Source of the DNA: Microbacterium sp. Leaf320
Lineage (GTDB): Bacteria; Actinomycetota; Actinomycetes; Actinomycetales; Microbacteriaceae
NCBI RefSeq assembly: GCF_001423485.1
Contig: NZ_LMOD01000005.1
Coordinates: 186,001-250,000 of the forward strand
Reading direction: 5' to 3'
Length of the DNA: 64,000 nt
The translations under genes and the position numbers were made by a program. This document shows positions 9,418 to 16,862 of this stretch, piece by piece. The notes under the pieces are model-generated. The model saw only the letters and a list, made by a program, of their open reading frames with translations, did not search any database and was not told the DNA's origin. How positions within the stretch are numbered: the first letter of the stretch is position 1; every line of letters begins with the position of its first letter.

Positions 9418-10692
9418 TCAGCGGTGAAGTGATGCGGCGCTTCTCGAAGTTCCTGCGTCGCTTAGAACCGCGCGTGCGGCACGTTCGCCCGATGCGAGGG
9501 CGCCTTGAATCGACGCGGTGTCGCGGTGGTCGCCTGCGACGTACAGCCGCTCGGCGTAGCGCGGCGAGCGTGCTGCACCCAGGGGCGCCGGTTGGGCCGG
9601 GAGCGCGTCGGTGATGTCGTCGCGCCGGATCAGCTTCCATGCACTGATGTCCGCACCCCAGATCTCACTCAGGTGGCGGCGGACGTCGTTCTCCTCGGCG
9701 GGATCAGCGCCGCGCGGCAGCAGGCAGGTCGCGGCGATGAGGTGGCGTCCGGCCGGGGCGTACGCGGGTACGGTGTGCGTCATCACCACGGTGTTCACGA
9801 CGGGGCCTCGGCCTCGGCCGTCGACGGTCAGCAACGCGGATGCGGTCGGAGGTTCGGCGGCGGCGAACCACCACGTCTGCAGACCGTTCGTCGCCGGACG
9901 GGCGAGCCCGGTGAGGTCGGTGACCGCATCGGGGCTGACCGCGACGACCACCCGAGTCGCGCGGACGGAGTCGCCGTCGGCCAGCTCCACCCTGACGCCT
10001 TCCCCGAGCGCTGTCATGCGTTCCGCGCGGGCGTCGAGACGGATGTCGGCTCCCGTCGCGCGCGCGTGCGCGGCAAGCTGCTCGGGGACCGCAGCGATCC
10101 CTTGTGCGGGTAGGCCGGGGCGGCCGAGCACGAAGTACCGCACGAGCAGCCGGGCGAATGCGTTCGACGTCTCGCCACCGCCCTCCGCCAGGACCCCGGC
10201 GAGGAACGGCTCGAGCACTGCGGTGCGGAGCGGGCCGCTGAGGCCCACGGCATCCCATGCCTCGCGCAGGGTGACATCGTTTCGGGCGAGACGGGAGAGA
10301 GGACGCACCAATGCCGGCGTGGTCCAGCGGGCCAGCGCGAAGGCATCCCTGCCGTTCACCAGGCCGCTGCGCAGCGAAGTCGCGATCGACAGCGGATACC
10401 GCAGCGGATGTCGCAGTTCGGCCATCCCCTCCGCTGTGCGGACCCGCACACCCACCGGGAAGCTTCCCAGGGCGAGCGCGTCGAGATCGACGCTGCGCCG
10501 GAGCGCCGGGTAAGCCGGGTTGAGTACCTGGAACCCGCGATCCAGCCGAAACCCATCGACGATGTCCGTGCGCTGGCGTCCTCCGACCGCATCCGCGGCC
10601 TCGAGGACGACGACATCGAGCCCGCCTGCGGAGAGCAATCCGGCGCATCGGAGCCCCGCGAGTCCGGCGCCGATCACGATAACGTCATGCAT
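9418..10692 (-). CDS. FAD/NAD(P)-dependent amine oxidase-like oxidoreductase
   Basis: The protein (424 residues from the chosen start) opens with the dinucleotide-binding motif V-I-V-I-G-A-G-L-A-G-L, followed by V-V-L-E-A-A-D-A-V-G-G-R near residue 35. This is the signature of flavin amine oxidase / protoporphyrinogen oxidase / phytoene desaturase-like enzymes. Near the C-terminus Y-V-A-G-D-H and the S-G-E-R-A-A-R-A stretch fit the FAD-binding end. The substrate is unknown. ATG 10692 is chosen over a 46-residue longer reading because the protein then begins at the Rossmann strand and a strong purine-rich ribosome site (GGGGAGG) lies just upstream. It points against the comEA-comEC direction. 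Confidence 0.82.
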   Translation of the reverse strand: MHDVIVIGAGLAGLRCAGLLSAGGLDVVVLEAADAVGGRQRTDIVDGFRLDRGFQVLNPAYPALRRSVDLDALALGSFPVGVRVRTAEGMAELRHPLRYPLSIATSLRSGLVNGRDAFALARWTTPALVRPLSRLARNDVTLREAWDAVGLSGPLRTAVLEPFLAGVLAEGGGETSNAFARLLVRYFVLGRPGLPAQGIAAVPEQLAAHARATGADIRLDARAERMTALGEGVRVELADGDSVRATRVVVAVSPDAVTDLTGLARPATNGLQTWWFAAAEPPTASALLTVDGRGRGPVVNTVVMTHTVPAYAPAGRHLIAATCLLPRGADPAEENDVRRHLSEIWGADISAWKLIRRDDITDALPAQPAPLGAARSPRYAERLYVAGDHRDTASIQGALASGERAARAVLSDAGTSRSAASLHR

Positions 10693-11008
10693 TCTCGACG
10701 ACCTCCCCTCGGCGGGTCGCCCGCGTCGTGAGGATCCCGAAGCGCCGACTCCATGTCCCCAGCGTACGACGGGATGCCGGCGAGCGGACGCCGATGCCGA
10801 GTCAGCCCGCGCACCGCCCTGTGACGCCATTCAGAGCCTCGCCCGCCGCTTCTGCACATCGCGACATCGATGACCTCTCTCCACAGTGAGCGGGTCAGCG
10901 TCGGAGAGGCCGCCGCGGGGGACTTTAGGTTCTTCTGATGCAGACATCCACGAACAGCGTCAGCATTCGATGGATGGGCACCGTCACCATCAGCGACGGC
11001 GTGCGCGG
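10693..11008. other. Intergenic region between the oxidoreductase and comEC
   Basis: About 316 bases separate the two divergent starts. The frame of comEC stays open back to 10886, with possible starts at 10886 (GTG) and 10970 (ATG), but the extra residues are hydrophilic, histidine- and arginine-rich and look non-coding. I see the ribosome site of the reverse gene and no clear promoter pair. Confidence 0.5.
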
Positions 11009-13300
11009 GTGAAGCGCGATCTGCGCCTCCTGCCCGTTGCCGGGGGAGTCTGGGGGGCCGCTCTCCTGTGCGTCTTCGTCTCTGCCGCGGCGGGGTGGTG
11101 TGCCCTCGTGGGTGTGTTCGGAGCAGTCATCGTGTGTGCGGTCCTGCTGAGACGCGCAGACCGAGTCGCATCGCGGGCAGCGCTGATGGTGGTCGTGCTC
11201 GCCGCGATCGCGGCGGTCGCGGTCACTGCGATGTCCTCACTGCCCGGGCGTGACGGCGCAGCGTCGTGGGATGGGCGTGTGGTCGAGGCGACCGGGGAGG
11301 TCACCTCGTCGGCGTCGGTCGGTCGGGACGGGCGCCTCTGGATGGAGGTGCAGCTTACGGGGATCGGGTCGCCGGGGTCGGTGCGGGCGGCCTCGGCGCC
11401 GGTGCGGATCGGGATCGATCCGGCTGACGGGTTCGATCTCGGTGCGGCTGTCCGGGTGACGGGAGAGGCTGCGGCGACGGACCCGGGGGAGAGGTCGGCA
11501 CTGGTCGTGTTCGCGAGCAGCGCGTCGGTCGAGGCGCGCGCGTCGGGGGTGTTCGCGGTGGCGTCCGATGTCCGGGGCGCATTCATCGAGCGCTCATCGC
11601 GGCTTCCCGAGCCCGGGGCCGGTCTGCTCCCAGGGCTCGCGGTCGGCGACACCCGTGCGGTGTCGACCGAGCTGAGCGACGACATGCGCACCAGCGGGCT
11701 CAGTCACCTGACGGCCGTCAGCGGGGCGAACTGCGCGATCGTCGTCGGCGCCGCGTTCTGGTTCGCGGCGCTGTGCGGAGCGGGTCGCGTGACAAGGGTC
11801 GTGGCGGCGGCCGTCGTGCTCGCCGGGTTCGTCGTGCTCGTCACCCCGGAGCCGAGCGTGATCCGCGCCGCGGTGATGGCCGGTGTCGCGATGCTCTCCC
11901 TGCTGCTCGGGCGTCCGAGTGCGGGGGCCGGGATGCTCTCGCTCAGCGCCGTCGGCATCCTGATCGCCGATCCCTGGCTCGCCTCGACGCCGGGGTTCGC
12001 GCTGTCGGTCGCCGCCTCCGGTGCGCTGATCATGCTCTCGCCGTCGCTGACGCGAGGCCTCGCGCGGTGGATGCCGCAGCCACTGGCACTCGCGATCGCC
12101 GTGCCGACCGCCGCGCAGCTGGTCTGCGGACCGGTGATCGCTCTGTTCGCAGAGCAGCAGTCGCTCGTCGGACTCGTGGCGAATCTGCTGGCTGCGCCGG
12201 CTGCACCGATCGCCACGATCATCGGGCTGCTCGCCTGTCTCACGGCGCCCTTTCCCGTGGTCGCCGACCTCCTGGCTGCGTCCGCGTGGCTGCCCGCCGC
12301 ATGGATCGCCGAGACCGCTACCATCACGGCCGGGCTGCCGTTCGCGCAGATCGTGATGGAGCCGGGCATCACCAGTGCCGCGCTCGTCGCTGTGGTGAGC
12401 GGAGCGATAGGGGTCATCCTCGTGGACGGGTTTCGCAGGGGAAAGATCGTCCGGGGTGCGGCCTCAGGCATTCTCGCGATCGTGCTCGCTCTGGGCGGTG
12501 CCCACGTCGTCCTCGACGGACCACTGGCGAGTGCGACCAACCCCGACGGCTGGTCGGTGGCCGCGTGCGATGTCGGTCAGGGCGACGCCCTCGTCATCAG
12601 ATCGGAGGGCCGCATCGCTCTGATCGACACCGGCCCCGCCCCCGAGCCTGTGGCTGCCTGCCTTCGCACGCTCGGCGTCGATCGGATCGATCTGCTCGTG
12701 CTCACGCACTTCGATCTCGATCACGTAGGTGGGGTCGAGGCCGTGCGGGGGCGAGTCGACACGGTTCTGCACGGCCCCACGGGCGAGAGCGGCGACGAGA
12801 CGATGCTGCAGCGCCTCGCCGAGGGCGGGGCGACGGTGATCGCGGCGGCGGCAGGGCTTCACGGCGAGCTCGGAGCGGCATCCTGGCAGGTGCTCTGGCC
12901 GCAGCGCGGATCCGCGGCATTCCCACCGGGGAACGACCAGAGCGTGGTGCTCGAAGTCGGAGGTGGCGAGGTGCCGCGGTCGCTCTTCCTCGGAGACCTT
13001 TCGGCCGAGGCGCAGCGGATGCTGTCGCGCACCGCGCACATTCGGGGGAGCTTCGCGGTGGTCAAGGTCGCGCATCATGGGAGCGCCGATCAGGATGCCC
13101 AGCTCTACGTCGACCTGCATCCGCTCGTGGCGCTGTTCAGCGCCGGCGAGGACAACGACTACGGCCATCCGCGCGCTGAGACACTCGCCTCTCTCGCGGC
13201 CACCGGCGCGCGCGTGCTGAGGACCGATCAACGGGGGCGGCTCCTCGTCGGACTCGAAGACGGCGCACTGCAGTTCTGGACCGAGAAGCAGCCGCCATGA
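11009..13300 (+). CDS. comEC: ComEC/Rec2 family competence channel protein
   Basis: At about 763 residues this has the full ComEC plan: N-terminal membrane spans and an OB-like soluble loop, a multi-helix Competence domain (T-S-G-L-S-H-L-T-A-V-S-G-A-N-C near residue 230), and a C-terminal metallo-beta-lactamase domain with T-H-F-D-L-D-H-V-G-G near 570 and K-V-A-H-H-G-S near 690. The family forms the inner-membrane channel for single-stranded DNA uptake. GTG 11009 is chosen because it opens directly onto the first hydrophobic segment; ATG 10970 is possible. It is followed 40 bases later by holA. Confidence 0.9.
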   Translation: MKRDLRLLPVAGGVWGAALLCVFVSAAAGWCALVGVFGAVIVCAVLLRRADRVASRAALMVVVLAAIAAVAVTAMSSLPGRDGAASWDGRVVEATGEVTSSASVGRDGRLWMEVQLTGIGSPGSVRAASAPVRIGIDPADGFDLGAAVRVTGEAAATDPGERSALVVFASSASVEARASGVFAVASDVRGAFIERSSRLPEPGAGLLPGLAVGDTRAVSTELSDDMRTSGLSHLTAVSGANCAIVVGAAFWFAALCGAGRVTRVVAAAVVLAGFVVLVTPEPSVIRAAVMAGVAMLSLLLGRPSAGAGMLSLSAVGILIADPWLASTPGFALSVAASGALIMLSPSLTRGLARWMPQPLALAIAVPTAAQLVCGPVIALFAEQQSLVGLVANLLAAPAAPIATIIGLLACLTAPFPVVADLLAASAWLPAAWIAETATITAGLPFAQIVMEPGITSAALVAVVSGAIGVILVDGFRRGKIVRGAASGILAIVLALGGAHVVLDGPLASATNPDGWSVAACDVGQGDALVIRSEGRIALIDTGPAPEPVAACLRTLGVDRIDLLVLTHFDLDHVGGVEAVRGRVDTVLHGPTGESGDETMLQRLAEGGATVIAAAAGLHGELGAASWQVLWPQRGSAAFPPGNDQSVVLEVGGGEVPRSLFLGDLSAEAQRMLSRTAHIRGSFAVVKVAHHGSADQDAQLYVDLHPLVALFSAGEDNDYGHPRAETLASLAATGARVLRTDQRGRLLVGLEDGALQFWTEKQPP

Positions 13301-13328
13301 CCGCGAGATCGACGTCGGCGGCCCCCGG

Positions 13329-13334
13329 TAGGCT
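13329..13334 (+). promoter_or_regulatory. -10 box for leaderless holA
   Basis: TAGGCT is followed by six bases and ATG 13341. This spacing argues for 13341 rather than the GTG at 13335 as the start. Confidence 0.6.
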
Positions 13335-13340
13335 GTGAGC

Positions 13341-14378
13341 ATGGCTGCTTCTCGTACCCCCTCCCGCGGCGGTGCGAAGACGGCCAAGGTCGCGCAGGTC
13401 TCGTGGCGGGAGCCCCGGCCCGCGCCCGTCGTCCTGGTCTTCGGGCCTGAAGAAGTCTGCGCGGAGCGCGCGATCGCCGGGGTTCGCGATTACCTCCGCG
13501 CCGAAGATCCGGCGCTCGAGATCACCGACGTCCGCGCCGACGACTACGCGCCGGGCACGCTTCTCTCGCTCACCTCGCCGTCACTCTTCGGCGAGCCGCG
13601 TCTCGTGCGCGTCTCGGGAGTCGAGAAGTGCTCGGACGCCTTCCTCCAGGAGGCCGTGTCATACCTCGAGCACCCGCAGGAGGGTGCCACCGTCATCCTT
13701 CGGCACACCGGTGCGAGCGTCCGCGGCAAGAAGCTGCTCGACGCGCTGCGCGCAGGCACGGGCGACGGCATCGAGATCCCGTGCCCTGCGATCAAGCGCG
13801 ACGGTGATCGGGTCGACTTCGCGGCGGGGGAGTTCAAGGCGGCCAAGAAGCGTATCGCGCCCCCGGCGCTGCGTGCCCTCGTGTCGGCGTTCGCCGACGA
13901 CCTCACCGAACTCGCGGCCGCATGCCAGCAGCTGATCAACGATGTCGAAGGCGACATCACTGAAGACGTCGTCACCAAGTACTACGGCGGTCGAGTCGAG
14001 GTGTCGGCGTTCGTCGTCGCCGACACGGCGATCGCGGGGCGCTACGGCGAGGCCCTCGTCGCGCTGCGGCACGCACTCGCCTCGGGAGCCGATCCCGTGC
14101 CGATGGTGGCCGCCTTCGCGATGAAGCTGCGCACCATGGCGCGCGTCGCCGGCAACCGCGAACCCAGCCGCCAGCTCGCGCAGCGCCTCGGCATGAAGGA
14201 CTGGCAGGTCGACCGCGCGAAGCGCGATCTCGCCGGATGGAACGAGCGCTCCCTCGGGATGGCCATCCAGGCCACGGCCCGCGCAGACGCCGAGGTCAAG
14301 GGTGCATCGCGCGATCCGATCTTCGCCCTCGAGCGCATGCTCACTGTCATCGCCACTCGGCAGCCGTTCGGAGAGTGA
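13341..14378 (+). CDS. holA: DNA polymerase III subunit delta
   Basis: The 345-residue protein matches the HolA family: V-L-V-F-G-P-E-E near residue 30, a Rossmann-like AAA+ module in which the Walker A lysine is absent as usual for delta, and C-terminal helices with A-L-R-H-A-L-A-S-G-A-D-P-V and the D-x-x-x-K-G repeat (A-D-A-E-V-K-G) near residue 320. It opens the beta clamp within the clamp-loader complex. The comEC-holA-rpsT neighbourhood is the classical one. The spacing to TAGGCT fixes the start. Confidence 0.9.
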   Translation: MAASRTPSRGGAKTAKVAQVSWREPRPAPVVLVFGPEEVCAERAIAGVRDYLRAEDPALEITDVRADDYAPGTLLSLTSPSLFGEPRLVRVSGVEKCSDAFLQEAVSYLEHPQEGATVILRHTGASVRGKKLLDALRAGTGDGIEIPCPAIKRDGDRVDFAAGEFKAAKKRIAPPALRALVSAFADDLTELAAACQQLINDVEGDITEDVVTKYYGGRVEVSAFVVADTAIAGRYGEALVALRHALASGADPVPMVAAFAMKLRTMARVAGNREPSRQLAQRLGMKDWQVDRAKRDLAGWNERSLGMAIQATARADAEVKGASRDPIFALERMLTVIATRQPFGE

Positions 14379-14454
14379 ACCTCGTCGCCCTCCGGGGGCG
14401 ATGGCGGCGCGACACCGCTCGGCCGCGAGCCCGGCGTACGCCCAGCGCACGCGA

Positions 14455-14486
14455 AAGAGCCCGCCCCGCGAACGGGACGGGCTCTT
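14455..14486. terminator. Bidirectional terminator between holA and rpsT
   Basis: The arms AAGAGCCCG and CGGGCTCTT pair perfectly and enclose a further CCCG/CGGG stem with a CGAA loop. The A-run on one side and the TT on the other let it serve both convergent genes. Confidence 0.8.
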
Positions 14487-14512
14487 GTCACACCCTCAAG
14501 CAGGGGATCGGC

Positions 14513-14773
14513 TCAGAGAGCGGAAACCTGCTTGGCGATGGAGGACTTGCGGTTCGCAGCCTGGTTCTGGTGGATGACACCCTTGCTGACGGCCTTGTCG
14601 AGCTTGCGGGAAGCAGCCTTCAGGGCAGCCTCGGCTGCAGCCTTGTCACCGGAGACGACAGCGGCGCGCGTCGCGCGGATGTGCGTCTTCAGCTCGCTCT
14701 TCACGGCCTTGTTGCGCTCGTGAGCCTTGTCGTTGGTCTTGTTGCGCTTGATCTGCGACTTGATGTTTGCCAC
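14513..14773 (-). CDS. rpsT: 30S ribosomal protein S20
   Basis: The 86-residue basic protein begins [10 protein letters not shown] and contains [11 protein letters not shown] and [12 protein letters not shown], which is diagnostic for S20. It binds 16S rRNA early in small-subunit assembly. The start is GTG 14773, because the protein starts directly with the conserved A-N-I-K-S-Q block. It is monocistronic, convergent with holA and preceded by a leader of about 95 bases. Confidence 0.96.
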   Translation of the reverse strand: MANIKSQIKRNKTNDKAHERNKAVKSELKTHIRATRAAVVSGDKAAAEAALKAASRKLDKAVSKGVIHQNQAANRKSSIAKQVSAL

Positions 14774-15044
14774 GTGTGGACGCTTTCTGTACGGAGTTAT
14801 TAGGAATGCCGGCAGAAGAAGAGGGCTTCCACGCGGCGGTCGTGAGGGAAGAACCCACACGCAAGCCAAGAACCAACTCTACCAGCATCAGGGCGTTTCG
14901 CCCTAAACGGGGCGCGGGCCGTGCGCGACGACAGGGACGACACGCGGCGGCGGCATCGAGACTCGGTCGCGCACGAGACGGCACCGGGTGCACAATCATC
15001 AATATCCCGACATCCTCGTCGTGACATCGACGTCAAGGAGCGCC
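14774..15044. other. Intergenic region holding the rpsT promoter and leader
   Basis: On the reverse strand a TAGAGT -10-like box lies at 14881-14876, giving rpsT a leader of roughly 95 bases. Next to it a perfect 6-bp inverted repeat with a TTT loop (14890-14904) could be an operator-like element or just overlap the -35 region. On the forward strand an AAGGAG ribosome site at about 15034 precedes the ATG at 15045. Confidence 0.45.
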
Positions 15045-15110
15045 ATGACTTCTGCCCTCCCGCCCTGCTCCCGCGCGACAGGGACGACCCCGCAGGCAGC
15101 GCAGAGGTGA
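15045..15110 (+). other. 21-codon ORF with strong ribosome site: leader peptide or frameshifted MFS start
   Basis: ATG 15045 has an AAGGAG five bases upstream and opens M-T-S-A-L-P-P, but the frame ends at a TGA (15108-15110) that overlaps the GTG of the MFS gene. In the MFS frame the same DNA reads P-R-D-R-D-D-P-A-G-S-A-E-V-S-A-L, which looks like a natural soluble N-terminus. Either a one-base indel near 15055-15075 split the gene's first codons, or this is a short coupled leader ORF. Confidence 0.45.
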
Positions 15111-16339
15111 GCGCCCTGAAGAAGGTCGGCGCGCGATGGATGACGGTGTTCACCCTCGCGTGGCTGGCGATCTGGACCGTGCAGCTGACCCCCGTGCAGC
15201 TGCTCCTTCCGCTGCAGCTCAACACCTCGGATGACGACTGGATCAGCGGGGTCGTCTCCTCCGGTTTCGTGCTCGGCATCGGCGGACTCGCGGGCATCAT
15301 CGCCGGGCCAGTCGCAGGCGCGCTCTCCGACCGTGCCGGGGTCGGCAGGCGTCGGAGGCGTCCCTGGGCGATCGGCGGAGTCGTCCTCACCGCTGTGTTC
15401 CTCGTCGTCACCGGGTTCAGCGAGGGGCCCTGGGCCGTCGGAGGAGCCTGGGTCGGGGTGACGATCGGTGTGGCCGTATCGTCGGCCGCGTTCACCGCCC
15501 TGATCGCCGACCAGCTTCCCGCGACGCAGCGCGGCGCGGCATCCGCGGCTGTGGGCTCGAGCCAGGCCGTCGGAATCGTGCTCGGCGTCGGACTCGTCGT
15601 GCTCCTCAGCCTCGGAATCCGCGACGGCTACCTGCTGCTCGCGGCGGTGATCGCAGTGATCGGCACAGGTGCCGCCCTCATGCTGCCCGATCCGCCCGCG
15701 CCCGTCGAGGCTGCGGCGATCAGCGCCGCAGCGGTCGACAAGGATCGTCGTCTTCTGGCATCCCTTCGCGATCGGGATTTCGCCTGGATGCTGTGGGGGC
15801 GCCTGGTCACCAACATCGGCAACGCGCTCGGAACGGCTCTGTTCCTCTTCTTCCTGCTCCACGGCCTGCACCAGGAGACGGTCGTCGCTCAGGACAACCT
15901 GCTGCTGCTGATCGTCGTCTACACGCTGTTCGTCGTGCTCGCGTCGGTGCTCACCGGCATCGTGTCCGACCGCACCGGCAACAGGCGCACCCTCACGATC
16001 CTGGCAACACTCGTGCAGGCCGCGTCCGGCGTCGTGATCGCCGTCGTGCCGACCTTCGAGGCGACCATGATCGCCGCAGCGCTCATGGGGCTCGGCTACG
16101 GAGCGTTCTCGACTGTCGGGCTGGCCTTCGCCGCCGACCTGCTGCCGGACGAGAAGGACAACGCCCGCGACCTCGGGATCGTCAACGTGACGGCCGCGCT
16201 CGGCCAACTGATCGGCCCTGTTCTCGGTGCGGGCCTCGTGGCGCTCGTCGGCGGCTTCTGGCTCGTCTTCGTCGCAGCCGCGGTGTTGTCGCTCGTCGGC
16301 GGCGCACTCACCGCTTTCGCGAGGCAGCCCGCTCACTAG
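15107..16339 (+). CDS. MFS transporter
   Basis: From GTG 15107 the protein has 410 residues with about 12 membrane spans. The MFS loop motif G-A-L-S-D-R-A-G-V-G-R-R-R-R-R-P near residue 70 and a second such loop G-I-V-S-D-R-T-G-N-R-R near 290 are clear. The substrate cannot be deduced. GTG 15107 has no ribosome site of its own and overlaps the stop of the short ORF described at 15045, so the natural N-terminus is uncertain. The 3' end is partly repeated 523 bases downstream. Confidence 0.82.
   Translation: MSALKKVGARWMTVFTLAWLAIWTVQLTPVQLLLPLQLNTSDDDWISGVVSSGFVLGIGGLAGIIAGPVAGALSDRAGVGRRRRRPWAIGGVVLTAVFLVVTGFSEGPWAVGGAWVGVTIGVAVSSAAFTALIADQLPATQRGAASAAVGSSQAVGIVLGVGLVVLLSLGIRDGYLLLAAVIAVIGTGAALMLPDPPAPVEAAAISAAAVDKDRRLLASLRDRDFAWMLWGRLVTNIGNALGTALFLFFLLHGLHQETVVAQDNLLLLIVVYTLFVVLASVLTGIVSDRTGNRRTLTILATLVQAASGVVIAVVPTFEATMIAAALMGLGYGAFSTVGLAFAADLLPDEKDNARDLGIVNVTAALGQLIGPVLGAGLVALVGGFWLVFVAAAVLSLVGGALTAFARQPAH
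16294..16339 (+). repeat. Direct repeat copy 1 (3' end of MFS gene)
   Basis: These 46 bases include the last codons and stop of the MFS gene. They match 16814-16862 with a one-codon indel; the 15-base core from 16313 is identical. Both copies can be read in the MFS frame (V-G-G-A-L-T-A-F-A-R-Q-P-A-H here). Confidence 0.75.
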
Positions 16340-16403
16340 ACCGGATCAGTTCAAGTTGCGCGACGCCCCGAGTGCGGACGCGATTAGGCCGTACATCTGA
16401 TGC

Positions 16404-16418
16404 GTTCTCACAGAGAAC
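16404..16418. repeat. Inverted repeat 1 of the islet
   Basis: GTTCTC and GAGAAC form a 6-bp stem with a three-base loop. It is the first of three successive dyads downstream of the small peptide gene. Confidence 0.5.
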
Positions 16419-16421
16419 GTT

Positions 16422-16452
16422 GCGGAGTCGGTGGCAAGCCCACCGACTCCGC
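16422..16452. terminator. Strong hairpin terminator between MFS gene and small peptide gene
   Basis: A 13-bp perfect stem (GCGGAGTCGGTGG with its complement) and a five-base loop lie between the convergent genes. It can terminate from both sides. Confidence 0.75.
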
Positions 16453-16454
16453 GT

Positions 16455-16480
16455 GATCTGAGAGATCGAACTCTCAGATC
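16455..16480. repeat. Inverted repeat 3 of the islet, overlapping the peptide stop codon
   Basis: GATCTGAGAG and CTCTCAGATC form a 10-bp perfect stem with a six-base loop, and the stop codon of the small gene (16474-16476) lies in one arm. It is probably part of the 3' end structure of that mRNA. Confidence 0.55.
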
Positions 16481-16686
16481 TTGTAGCAGCGGACGCCCTT
16501 TCCGGGCGCCCACACGCACCAGATGCCCTTGCCCCCGCTGTACCCGAATCCACCGGAGGGCGTGTCGGGCTGACCGATCGACCATGCGGCCGCCGCAGGT
16601 CCCACGGGTGCAGCGAAAGTGAGCATCGCTGCAACCATCACTGCAATGACGGTTGACCCGGTCATACGCTTCTTCGAAATCATCAT
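16474..16686 (-). CDS. Small secreted two-cysteine peptide, unknown family
   Basis: The 70-residue product has a lysine-containing head, a hydrophobic core and a P-A-A-A-A end typical of a Sec signal peptide with cleavage near residue 33-34. The mature part of about 37 residues is rich in glycine and tryptophan and has two cysteines (57 and 67), likely a disulfide. No membrane anchor remains. Start ATG 16686 (or 16683) is supported by a GGGGGG ribosome site about eight bases upstream. The gene stands alone in a 0.5-kb islet bounded by direct repeats, with an upstream palindrome and a strong terminator. A bacteriocin-like or signalling peptide is possible, but I recognise no family and no processing or immunity gene. 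Confidence 0.65.
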   Translation of the reverse strand: MMISKKRMTGSTVIAVMVAAMLTFAAPVGPAAAAWSIGQPDTPSGGFGYSGGKGIWCVWAPGKGVRCYKI

Positions 16687-16713
16687 TTGAACCCCCCAAG
16701 GAACGAACATCAT

Positions 16714-16740
16714 TTTCACGCGTAGGAACTTCGCGTGAAA
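16714..16740 (-). promoter_or_regulatory. Palindrome upstream of the small peptide gene
   Basis: TTTCACGCG and CGCGTGAAA form a perfect 9-bp inverted repeat with a nine-base spacer, 28-54 bases before the peptide start. A TATGGT -10-like sequence lies about ten bases further upstream on the reverse strand, so the palindrome would sit at the transcription start: an operator or a leader hairpin. Confidence 0.5.
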
Positions 16741-16813
16741 GCACCATATGTGCGTCCGCTTTTCGAGGGATCTGCCATTTGGCCATTGTTGGTAGATGTG
16801 AGTCCAGGTCAGC

Positions 16814-16862
16814 CGTCGGCGTGGCGCTGGCTAGTGCTTTCGCGAGGCAGTCTGCTCACGAG
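16814..16862 (+). repeat. Direct repeat copy 2 (diverged MFS 3' end)
   Basis: These 49 bases repeat 16294-16339. Translated in the corresponding frame they read V-G-V-A-L-A-S-A-F-A-R-Q-S-A-H, with the MFS stop changed to GAG. They contain the stop codon of the hydrolase on the reverse strand. The two copies bound the 523-base islet. Confidence 0.75.

Noticed and set aside
10886..11008. Extended N-terminus of comEC from GTG 10886
   Set aside because: The added residues are hydrophilic and His/Arg-rich, precede the first membrane span without a domain, and have no convincing ribosome site. ATG 10970 remains possible.
13335..13340. GTG 13335 as holA start
   Set aside because: It lies directly on the end of the TAGGCT box. 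The leaderless spacing of six bases fits ATG 13341.
14890..14904. Small hairpin in the rpsT upstream region as an S20 autoregulatory site
   Set aside because: It lies upstream of the predicted transcription start, so it would not be in the mRNA, and a 6-bp stem is too weak to claim more than a possible operator.
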